Notes under the pieces: generated by a model
Databases searched by the model: none
What the model saw: only the letters and a program-made list of their open reading frames with translations
What the model was told of the DNA's origin: nothing
Origin: Nematostella vectensis
Lineage: Eukaryota > Cnidaria > Anthozoa > Actiniaria > Edwardsiidae
DNA: 64,000 nt
Reading direction: 5' to 3'
Assembly: GCF_932526225.1 (NCBI RefSeq)
Contig: NC_064036.1
Span: 9,183,519-9,247,518, forward strand
Shown: positions 23,801 through 35,800 of the stretch, in pieces
Layout of the letters: every line of letters begins with the position of its first letter
How positions within the stretch are numbered: the stretch's first letter is position 1
Position numbers and translations under genes: made by a program

Positions 23801-26800
23801 CTTCCGGTACCGTCTACAACGATGTAGTGGACTCTGCCAACAATCTATATAGTGTGGACTATTACGTTAAGAAGGTGGTATGGGATTTGATGGGCGAGGT
23901 GTTGCACTACAAGCACCAGCAAGGTACGAAGGACAGTTGGTTGAACACCTTTTATGAGGTTAGGGATGCCATCAGGGAGAACACTGGTCACATGTGGGAA
24001 GGGTTGGACAGGATGACGAAAGCGCTTGGGTTCACCATGCGATGGAGCCCTTGGTTCACCTACATGGAGGATCTAGTGAGCAATAGGGTCGTACCAAGGG
24101 ATATGGTGAAGTTGTGCCGTGACGAGAAGTTGCCAGGAATACTAGAGGGGAAGGAGGCAGAGGTTTGGGAAACCACCAGGGACACAGCCCAACGTATAGG
24201 GAGGGTAGCCCACCTGTTCCCAATTGGGGAAATGTAGAGACACTGTAGTCATCGTTTACTTTTTAGTGTTTTTTATTGTTACCACTATGATTAGTATAAA
24301 AAAGAAAAAATGTATTTACTGGTTATAGGGTAATAAAGAAAAGTGTTTGTAGTAAAAAAAAAAGTCACTCAGTCTCTTGGTGTTGGTCCACATTTCGCCG
24401 TTTGCGGGTGTTATCCTTGTACCTGTTGCGGATACGTTTGAGCTTTTTCAGCAGTTGGTTTCTCTTGGACTTCTCTCTCATGTTGCTTCCCATGAACTTG
24501 TGCACTTGAGCGTCTAGCTCCAGTAGCATTGGTTGGTACGTACGTACCGCAGCGCTGTATCCTAACTCGTAGTTGCTGTTGGGTTGGTCCGCGTCCTGTT
24601 GGGGTTTGGAACAGTGTTAGATGACTTTGGCGGTTATAAACAGCATTATCATTAGTCCTACCCCAATTATTATGAGTATGGTTAAAAAAAGGTGAAGTAT
24701 TAGTTTCGCCCGTCTCTCTTTTTGGTGTATTACCCGTGGGTCCTCGTTTGGCTGTGACGCTTGACCCATAAGATCGGTGTAGCGTACGCGCAGGAGGTTG
24801 TATTCCGTGCGCAGGGTCTTCTCACGTTCCTCTAGAGCGCTGACTTGCTGGTTAAGGTTGGCGATCTCTAAGTCTTTGGCGTCGCTGGCAGGGTGTGACA
24901 CTTGTGTCCCTTTCTCGCAGGTGTCTTTAAGATCACCATAGTCCACTTGCATGCGCAGGAGGTCGTAGTCCATGCGTAGGGTCTCCTCACGTCCCTCTAG
25001 AACACTAACTTGGTAGTTGAGGTTGGCAATCTCTAGGTCTTTTGCAATGCTGGTGGACTGTTCTTCCAACACATCTCTTTCTAGACCATACACCTTGCTA
25101 TTGAGGCTTGAGATCTCCGCTTCGTGGTCGTTGCATAGTTCCCGCAACCTAGTGCTTTCCCTCTCAGCCTCTTCCACTTGTCCTGCTATTCTGCACAATC
25201 TCCCGGTCATAAAGTCCCCTACGGCTCCTACGTGGTCGCGGAACGCTTCGCTGAGTGCATTCATGTTTCTTGCCGAGCGCGAGGTAAGATAGTGGCTACC
25301 CTCCGAGATCTCCTCCTCTTCATCTTCTATCTCAGTGGTGATGGTGACTTGAGTAGTAGGTTGGTTGGTCATCTTGTGTTTTTTTGGTCTGGTTAGACTA
25401 TGAGGAGTTTTTGTGGTGTGCATCTCCTTTTATACCCTTTAGAAGTGTTTAGGGGACGCCAATGACGTCGTTAGCTAAGTCTCTGATTGGTTAGTGGTTA
25501 AGGTTACTTGTTTCTGATAGGTTCTAGGTTATAATGCCTCTTAGGATGTCTAGACAGTGGGTCAAGAGGTTATCAGGCTTGTTGTTCTTCTTTGGGTTCT
25601 TCTCCAAGGTTACCATTCTTCTCGCGTCGTATTTTATTCAGCTCCCACTTCAGCTCTTCGATTTCGTAACACTGGTTCTCGATTTGCATGTTCTTCTCTT
25701 CTAGTATTTCATTTAGCATTATCACTCTGTAGCGGAGGGCTTGGTTTTCTGTTGCAAAGTAATTACACATTGCGTTTATTGCGTCTGGCTCTCTTATCTC
25801 CCCCTTTTGCCATCTTGCTCCTATCTGGGCTATTACTTGTCGTGCCTTCGCATTGCCAAGAGTGTTGGAGGTGTCAGCCCAAGCTGGTAGGGGTGTAGAG
25901 TTTTGGTTAGCCATGGTGTGTTTTTTAGGGTGCCTGTTCGACTGAGAGTTTAGTGCTATGCGTCCCTTTTTTATACCTTTTGGACTGTCTAGACAGTATA
26001 GTGGTGAGGTCGTTGGGGGGTTTTTGATTGGTTTAGGTGAACTATGGTTGTCGGGTGAGCCAATCGCCAGCCTAGGTGGTGTGTGACGTCATAATATCCT
26101 ATAAGACATGGCCTGTTATTGGGTAGTTTTCAAAGAGGTGTTTTATTGGTTGGATAGTTCTATAAAAGAGGCTGTGCATTACCAGGGTTTCAGTCCCTTC
26201 GACTGTTTCAACCATGGCGAACAACAATGACGATAATGACGATTGGCTTAGACGCTTGTTGGGAATATTACCAGACCCAAGTGAGGATGAGGAGGAGGAT
26301 GCAGAGGGTGCACAGCTCCCCCCTGATTTTTTCTACGATGAGCTTACTGACACACCCCAGTTTGCTTCTCTCGATGAGTTGTTTGACTACATAAACTACT
26401 ATAACAATTTAGTAGAGAATGACTGTGTGTCTTTCGAGGACCCTTTTATGGGTGTGGACACCCCTTTGGGTGTACAACAAGGCGGCGGTAGCGGGGGAGT
26501 GAAGCGGAGGCGTGACCCTGAAGACGTTAGTGATAAGGATGATGTAGTGTATGAGTTGCGCCAAACATCCACCAAGCGGTCTACTAAAATGCGCACCGAT
26601 TGCACCGACTACGATTTGAAGGTCGATTTACCCCTACGTGATAATCTAGAGGAGGCTTTGGAGGATGTTGAGGGAGTGCTAGACAGGGTGCTAGACGACA
26701 CGTTACGTGGGGTGCAAGGGCATGACTACGCACGTATTACCATCGATGCTCCCTCTTTGAGGAACCCAATTGCGTTACCATTTATGCGACGTCACCAACT

Positions 26801-29800
26801 TACCCCTCAGCGGATCATGGGTGTCATAGAGACGGTTGTGCAATCTAACCAACAGTTTGTGTTTGAGGGTGACTTCAGGCTCCATGTGATTCGTACTCAT
26901 CTCCCATCAGGGGCTGGGAAAAACAAATTGAAGAACTCTTGTACATTGAACACGTGCGACTTGGATGCATGGAGGAAGGGGAAAAAAAGTATTATTCGTA
27001 TTGAGAACAGCGATGAGTTATGTGCTGCACGCTCTATTGTGACTGGGATGGCTATCCTAACCATGGACCCTAATGCTACCAAGTTGTATAAGCCCACACC
27101 GGGCCGTACGCGTGGCCCCCCGCTCCCCTTGCAAACGGAACGTGCCAAGGTGTTGCATGCCGAGGCTGGTGTACCTGAAGGGCCTTGTGGGATCCCTGAG
27201 GTCCAGCAATTCCAACAATATCTGAGGGGTCAAGGGTTCGAGTTGAATGTGGTGTCCCGAGAGCATGGTAATACTGTGATCTACTCTGGGGACTTACCTG
27301 ACCCCAAGTATAGGCTTTACTTATACTATGCCAAGGGTCATTTTGATTACGTTAAGAGTATGCCCGGTTTGTTGGGGTGTTGCTACTATTGCACAATATG
27401 CAAGAAGGGTTACGACTCCAAGCTACGGCACAAGTGTGTGAACTCGTGTTATGGTTGCGGAGAGGTGGATTGTTCCCCTTTGGTGCCACCACCGGAGCAA
27501 GACCACCGTTGGGATTGGAAGTATTGCTCAGAGTGTAACAGGTACTTTCGTACCCCTAAGTGCTTCGAGAACCATAAACTCGTCAAGTCTAGAGGGTTAC
27601 CCAATAAGAAAGATGCTACCCCTCGGTCGTACTGTCAGATGTACCATAAATGCGAGACATGTGGTAAACGTATTGATATGTTTGCCACCCGGGAGGAGGG
27701 GACGTCACATGTATGTGGGGAGTACAAGTGTACTGTCTGCAAAGAGGTGGTTCCCCCAGACCATTTGTGTTACGTGACTGTTGGTGCCAATGCTCTACCA
27801 AAGGACAAAGACGGTGATGATAGCATGCGTCTTATCGTTTTCGATGTCGAGGCGATGCCATTGGGTGATAAACACGAGCCTAATTTTGTGGGCGCTCAAA
27901 AGCTGTGCGACACGTGTAAGGAGTGGCCCATGGATCGTTTGGAGTGCACCACGTGTGGGGTCCGAAAGCATAGTTTTACCAGTATCCGTGCGTTTTGCGA
28001 CTGGTTATTCGGTGGCAGTAATGCTGGGTACACCTGCCTGGCACACAATTTCAAGGGGTACGACTCCTATTTTATCTTGGAGTACCTTTTTGAGAATGGT
28101 ATTAAGCCCAATGTTATCTTCACTGGTGGCAAGGTGATGCATTTGAGGGTGGACTCGTTAAACATTGAGATGAAGTGTACCTTGAATTTTTTTCAAATGC
28201 CACTGAGTAAGCTCCCAAAAGCTTTTGGGTTCGACCACATCACTCAGAAAGGTGTATTTCCTCACTTTTTTAATATTACCGAGCACCAAGATTATGTAGG
28301 GCCTATGCCAGATTTGAGTTATTACGACTTACGGAGTATGAAGGAGGAGGACGCAAACGCTGTCGCTCAATGGCATCAGGAGCAAGTCACCCGTGGGGTT
28401 GTGTTCAACTTGAGGGAGGAACTTGCTAACTATTGTCACCAAGATGTTGAAGTACTGAAGAGGGCAGTGGTAGCCTTCGATAAACTCATCATGGATACGG
28501 TTGGTCTCCATCCATTCAAGATAGCTATCACCATAGCCTCGCTATCTAGCCGGGTTCTGCGCTCAAAGTTCTTGGAGGAGGGTAAAATTGGCCTAGTCCC
28601 TTTACGTGGGTACCGTGGGCACGATGTGCAGTCTTTGAAGGCACTACAGTGGCTGAAATACCTGGAGCGTCGTGACGGTGTGTGTATCCGACATGCGGGA
28701 AATGGAGGCGAGGTGCGCTTAGCTGGTAGAATTAAGGTGGATGGTTATGCTGCTGGCACTAACACTGTGTACCAATACCAAGGTTGTTTCTACCATGGGT
28801 GTCCTACTTGCTTCCTACCTGATACTGTGAACCCCTTGACACATACTACTATGAGGGAGCTCCGCGATCACACACGTGCTACAGAGTTACGCCTAAGAGC
28901 TTTAGGGTATAATTACGAGGAGGTATGGGAGTGTCAATTCGACGCTAGGCTGAGTAGTGATGTACAACTGCAAGCCCTTGTGGGGGAGGTGGAGCATTCG
29001 ATCCCCCTCAACCCCCGTGATGCCTTTTTTGGTGGCAGGACAAATGCCATTCAATTGCATTACGAAGCAAAGGTCTGTGAGGGCGAACGGATACATTATT
29101 ACGACTTTACATCCTTGTACCCTTGGGTAAACGCCACGTGCGAGTACCCCGTTGGTCACCCCGACGCGGTTGTCACCGAGAACTTTAATGAAGACCTCCA
29201 CGCATACAAGGGGCTCATGAAGATTCGTGTCCTACCTCCCCGTGACCTCTTCTTCCCAGTCCTCCCTGTCAGGGTTAATCAGAAGCTGATGTTTCCACTG
29301 TGTCGCAGTTGTGCTGAGATGGAGGAGCAAGGGAGCTGCAACCATTCGGATGAGGAGCGGGCGTTCACAGGCACGTGGTGTCACCCCGAGGTCTTCAAGG
29401 CTATCGAGGAGGGGTACACTGTACTCCGTGTTTACGAGATATGGCATTGGGAGAAGTGGGAGCGCTTGTTCAAGGGGTATATCGATACCTTTTTGAAATT
29501 CAAGCAGGAGGCTTCGGGGTGGCCAGCGTGGTGTGACACTGACTCGGATAAGCAGCGTTACATTGACGAGTACGAGCAACACCAAGGTGTTCGATTGGAC
29601 AAAGAGAAGATCGCAAAGAACCCAGGCCTCCGCAGTGTGGCAAAGATGGGGTTAAATTGTATGTGGGGGAAGTTTGGGGAGCAGCCAAACCCAAGGCGGA
29701 CCAAATACATTAGCGAGCCTATTGAGTATTTTGATTTACTGACGAACGATAGCATTGAGGTGAACGATGTGTTCATTGTGAGTGATGACCTTATCCAAGT

Positions 29801-32800
29801 TCACTATAAACTGGGTGAGAGATTTCAAGAGTTGAAGCCACATACTAATGTTATCATAGCGGCCTTCACCACAGCGTTTGCACGGCTGGCATTGTTTGGG
29901 GTAATGAGACGCCTAGGCCCTCGATGCCTGTATCATGATACGGATAGTGTCATCTTCCTACACCGCCCTGGGGAGTGGGAGCCACCCCTTGGTGACTACC
30001 TAGGGGATTTGACTAGTGAGTTAGACGAGGGGGATTTCATCGACTGTTACTCCTCGACTGGTCCAAAGAGTTATGCGTATACCACTTACAGTGGGAAATC
30101 TGTATGTAAGGTGAAAGGACTGCACTTGAATGTCCGTACGGCTGGTATTGTTAACCAGAAGACTATGATAGAGCTCTTGACTGGTGAGGGGGACGAAGAA
30201 CGTCATGTGGTTCTCCCTTACACTATTGTCCGTAATACGATAGGTAGGACCTTGCACACTATGCCAGCGCATAAAACTTTTAAAATGGTGTATAACAAAC
30301 GGGTGCGTAGGGGGATGCTCACCTACCCTTATGGGTATTACTCACTGTAAACCTATCAAATAACTATGGTAATGATAATAAAAAAGAGGGTTCCTCACCT
30401 GTGGTGGTCAGCGTCTTGTTCTCAGCATAAATAAGGGGGTGGGTGTGGTTAGGGTATCACTTGCGGTATGGGTTGCTTTGGTACGGACCCCCTCCACCCC
30501 CGTTTCGATTGCCGTACAGCGTTAGAACGCATGCGTTGTCTCTTCGCATGTTGTGGGGGTAACATCACCATTCGGGACTCGCAACTCGATGGCAAAGCCC
30601 CCGACAAAAACGAAAGTGGAAAAAGGGTATGGTACGAAGAAGAAGAAGAAGGGGAGGGGAAAGAAGAGGGGGAGGGTGGGTACGTCAGTAGTAAGGAAGA
30701 TGGAGGGGAGGGAGAAGAGGATGACCAAGAAAGCTACCTACCATCTTCTCCAACAAATCTATTACAATCCGGAGCATCCAGCGGCCTTGGGGGGAGTGAA
30801 CAAATTACTCCGAGCGGTACGCTCCAAGGGGGTGAGTCGTGCCCAAGTGGAGGCATGGCTTCGGACCCAACCCACTTACACGGTCCATAAGCCCTATAGG
30901 CGGCGGTACTCACGCCAACGGGTGATCGTGAATGGGATGGATGAGCAATGGCAAGCGGATTTGTGTGACATGCAAGCGTATAGTTCGGTGAATGATGGAT
31001 ACAAATACATACTTACCGGGATTGACATATTGAGCAAATATGGGTGGGCGGTCCCTTTGAAAGACAAGACAGGTCCTCAGATCGTTAAGGCGTTCGAGGG
31101 AATTTTCAAGGGTGGACGTCAACCTGAAAAGCTTCAGACAGATGACGGGACTGAGTTCAAGAACCGAACATTTCAAGCGTTCCTTAAATCGAAGGGGATC
31201 CATTACTTCTCCACGCGCAGTGAGCTGAAGGCCTCTGTGGTGGAACGGTTTAACCGCACCCTTAAGACTTGGATGTGGCGTTGGTTTACTCTTAAGGAGA
31301 CCCGACGGTATATTGAGTTGTTACCCAAGCTGGTCGACAACTACAACCACTCCTACCACCGTAGTATTTGTCGTGCCCCAGCGGATGTAGTTACGTACGA
31401 TGATGCTCAGGAGGTATGGGGTGTCTTGTATGGAGGTAAAAAGACGGGTGTGAAGCCCAAAAAAGCGAAAAAGAGACCATTACCAAAATTCCATGTTGGG
31501 GATAAAGTGCGAATCAGTAAAGTCAAACACATCTTCGCCAAAGGGTACACCCCAAACTGGACAGAGGAGGTGTTCACGGTGGGCCAGCGGTACGATGACC
31601 CAAAACAGAAAGACTATGCGTACCGTCTTCGTGAGTACGATGGGTCGTGGTTAGAGGGGCGGTTTTACGAGCCTGAACTGCAACCTGTCCACATCGACGA
31701 GGAGGAGGAGCTGTACCGCATCGAAAGAGTAGTCAAGTCACGTGGGAAGGGGAGGGGTAAAGAATACTTTGTGAAATGGCGCGGGTGGCCTGCTAAGTAC
31801 AACAGTTGGGTGTCTGCTGAGCAAATGCATAAAATTGCGTGAGACGCACGTTCTCTCTCAGTTACGCTCACGCACCATGACGGACCAAGAGCCATTCTAC
31901 GTCACGTTACCCAGTAACGCTATCGAAGATGCTTTCCCTGGTAACACCATCAGCGATTTTACCATACGGACGCCAAAGACGTTCGACTTACGTGATGGAA
32001 AGTGGCAAGTAGGGCTAGTACACCTCATCTACCCTAGGACATGGCTAAAGTTTTCACCCGAGGATACTGACGTTTGGATCTATCATAAAGTCCCGGACCC
32101 CGATTGGTATGCCAGTTGGGCTGACAAGGACGATCCACAGGCCCTTATCCCTCAAGATAAAATAACGACTAAATGGACGCATATTAAGCTGGATGATTTC
32201 AAAGTCCCAAAGTGGCATGAAGTCGCCTTCAGCCTCAAGAGAGCTATAGACATATTCAACGAGGGTAGGGTGTGGGTGAGAAAGCAACTTGGTCAAGGTA
32301 GTGTGTGGGATGTGGTTATGACTGTAGACACACCAACGAGACAGATCAGCATAGCAATAGCAAAGGGGTGCCAACTTCTACTACGGCTACGGACTGCAAT
32401 GGCACTAGGGTTCAGACAATGGGTCTCTGGGGAGTGGCTCGAGCAATTAAATACAAGCGATGGAGTCATTCCACCCAATTACCAGTTTGGTCCAACCGAA
32501 GCACACAGGACCCTATTGAATTGGGTGCCCTTTAGCTATGATGAGTTGAGCTTGTTTCCGGGCTCCGGGGGCTCCAACAACCCCCCAGCTACACGGCCAT
32601 TCTCCTCTAAGGAGTCTGACATTATCATCGAGGAGCTACAACCCTTTCAAAACATGTATGTGTACTCCAACATGACCGAGGGGAACCTCGTCATAGGGAG
32701 TGATAGCAGCAACCTCTTACGTGTGATAGCACCCGGGGGAAGTGGCCATGGTGCCGTGGAGCGTGATTTCACCGTACCCTATTACTTCCCAGCACGTACC

Positions 32801-35800
32801 CAACTTGTGGATAGGGTCCGCTTCTATATAACTGACGACAAAGGGCGGCCCATCTCATTCCAGTCTGGTGCCGTGGTGGGGACATTGCATTTTAAACCTA
32901 TTCCGTTCGCTTGAACGATGACAAACAGGGAGCTCATACTTCACGTATCCAGCGCTGACCGGGAGTTGGGTGGTGAAATTGGCGATTTTGTTGTGAGGTT
33001 TCCCAGGACGCTTGACCTGCGCGGTGGGAGGTGGGAGGTAGGAGTTTTATCCGTCAACTACAGCCCCCACTACGACACCTTCTCCGACGAGGAGCACGAC
33101 CTTTGGATTATGTGCAGGCACTCGTACTCACCATCAGCTGTGCCTTACCTCCAATGGCATAAGTTGACCCTTCTGCAGTCAAAGATGGGCAATTGGTCGC
33201 AATTGACAATGAACCTACGGGTCGTAATCGATGGGTTTAACACATCCCGGCAAACCACGAGGCAAGTGCTACAACAGGATTACCTAGACTTAGAAATGGT
33301 ACCCGATGAGTACAACGAGAAAGTTGTGTTCAAAGTGGGGTGGGGTAATCGTGTGTTGATACGGAAACGGCTCGCTGCAAGGCTTGGCTACAGTGACGCC
33401 TCTCTATCCGACCAGGGACCATTCTACGCAACGTTATTACCACCAATCAGTGTAGGAGACATTACTCACCCATTAGCGGTAAAGGGTGTCCTTCCCCCTG
33501 ACTACCCCATCACCGCGAGAGAGCCCCCAAGCCTACCCGAGACGTCTGCTACTTCACATCTGCTACCTCAATGGACTGTGCTCGATTACTCCCTCCCCAA
33601 AGGGAGTACAAACGTCCGCGAGTATCCATCCAGTTCCCACCCTGTTTTTGATGTCAAAACTTTCCAAAACATGTATTTGTACTCGAATATCACCGCCAGC
33701 AACTACATCCTAGGGAGCAGTACCCGGAATGTATTACGCGTAATGGTTGACAGGGGAAAACCTGGTGACCTAGGTGTGGAGCGGGACTTCGACAGACCAT
33801 TCTACTTCCCCCTACGCTTAGAACTCATCAACGACATCCACCTCTATATAACAGATGACACAGGCAGAACGATACCATTCTTGTCGGGGGGCTTCGAGGT
33901 AACACTTCATTTTAGGCGCAAGGCACAGTTATGGTCTTCCCCCTCTTGGCAGGGCTAGCTGGAACTCTCTTAGCCCCTATCCTTGGTCCTCTCTTTGGTG
34001 GACAACAAGGGCGCGGCTCCCATGCAATAGCCGACGCTGGTGTAATAAGAGGGTATGACATTAGAAACCCACCCCCTTTCATTGATATGGAGCAACGGGG
34101 GATGGGTAGCCAAGCGTTCCAAGGTGCTCCCCTTGGCCAATTGGGGTGGGGGAGCGCCCATGGTGAAGCGTTCCGCGGTTACCCTGTGGTGGTACAAACT
34201 GGGGGTGGCCTTGGGTCACTCAACACAGACTTACCCTTCGACGCCTCGGGGAGTATCCCAATTGGCCATACAACATTCGGGACAACCTCCCCCAATACGG
34301 GGAGACAAATTGCTCATAGAGTGAAAATTATGCCAAAGACTGTACCTCTCGGCACCCCCTCCACAGGGGTACCTCGGAGAAGCCATCGGCGCCGTAAAGT
34401 CACACCCTCTCACAGACGTCAAAGGGGTGGGAGAAGACCTATGGATATCTTCGACTAGAGAGAAAAAAAGATAAAACTGTCTACAAGTGACGTCATATCC
34501 CCAGTTCACACCCACCCTTGCCACGAAGAAGAGCTCCCTTTACACCATGAGTACTGCGCATGTTCTCGAGGGGTCACAGCAAGTGGCCAACCCCGGTATG
34601 GGATTGTTCACTATGCCAGCCACGGATGTCGCTTTGAAAGATGGGAAGTTTATACCCTACACGCCCAGCGATGAGAGCTCCAACCACATTGAGTGGTACA
34701 TTCACCCTACTACCACCTACATTGACCTTCAAAAAACACACATAAAACTGAAAGTCAAGATCACTAAGACCAATAACCAGAACCTCACGGCCGATGAGGC
34801 TGCCACTTTTGTGAACAATGTTGGCCATTCCTTGTTCAAACAAGTCAAGGTAGAGTTGAACAATATGCCAATCACTCTACAAACGGACTCGTATCCGTTT
34901 AAAGCCTACATCAGTAACCTACTCAACTACACCAGGGAGGGACAAGACTCCTTCTTAGGCCTTAGTCTTTGGCATAAAGACACAGCCGGCAAAATGGACG
35001 TCACCGCTGTAACGGGTGCTGGGGCAACAAACAAAGGCCTGATCAAACGCAACTCTTACACAGCCCTGAGTGCGGAGGTTGGTCTAATCATCAACCTAGA
35101 TGTTGATCTTTTCAAGTGTGGGCGATACTTGTTGAGTGGTGTCCCAATGAAGATCAGGTTGGAGATGTCAACGCCAGCCTTTGCCCTCATGGGAAGTGGG
35201 AAGTTTGTCATAACACCAGGTTCAACCCTCCGATTGTATCACGTTACCCCAACAGATACTATAGCACTAACTCATGGCACTGCACTGGTCCAGCACAAAT
35301 TAGCCAAATACCCTGTAACCACAGCTGTGGTTAAAACAGAGCAGGTTGAGAGCGGAAAACTCACCAAAAGGTTCAATGACCTGTGGAACGGACTCATCCC
35401 AAAGCGAATGGTATTTGGTCTTATCACCAACGCTGCCTACGCTGGGGACTACGATAAGAATCCCTTCAATTTCTTCTTGACGAACGTTACTAACATTGAG
35501 TTACGGGTGAATGGTGTTGAGACCCCCTTCACAAGCATCAAAAACATTGCTGGGGATGCTATAGACTTGTACTACATGATGCACGAAGGCATAAATGGCA
35601 AAACGGGGCGTACAAAAGGCCTGAACATCAACCGTGATGAGTTCTTTGGGGGATATGGGTTGATTGTCTACGATCTTACAGCGGCAGGAAACGCCTCATC
35701 CGGGTACTTTCAGCCACAGTATAAAGGCACGGTGTCACTGGACCTAACCTTCAGTACAGCTCCCACCGAGGTGCTTACAGTAGTGCTGTACGGAGAGTTC

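Noticed and set aside
30589-31842. Reading the integrase as a retrotransposon remnant
   Set aside because: No reverse transcriptase, gag or LTR nearby; it lies between PolB and capsid genes as in Polintons.
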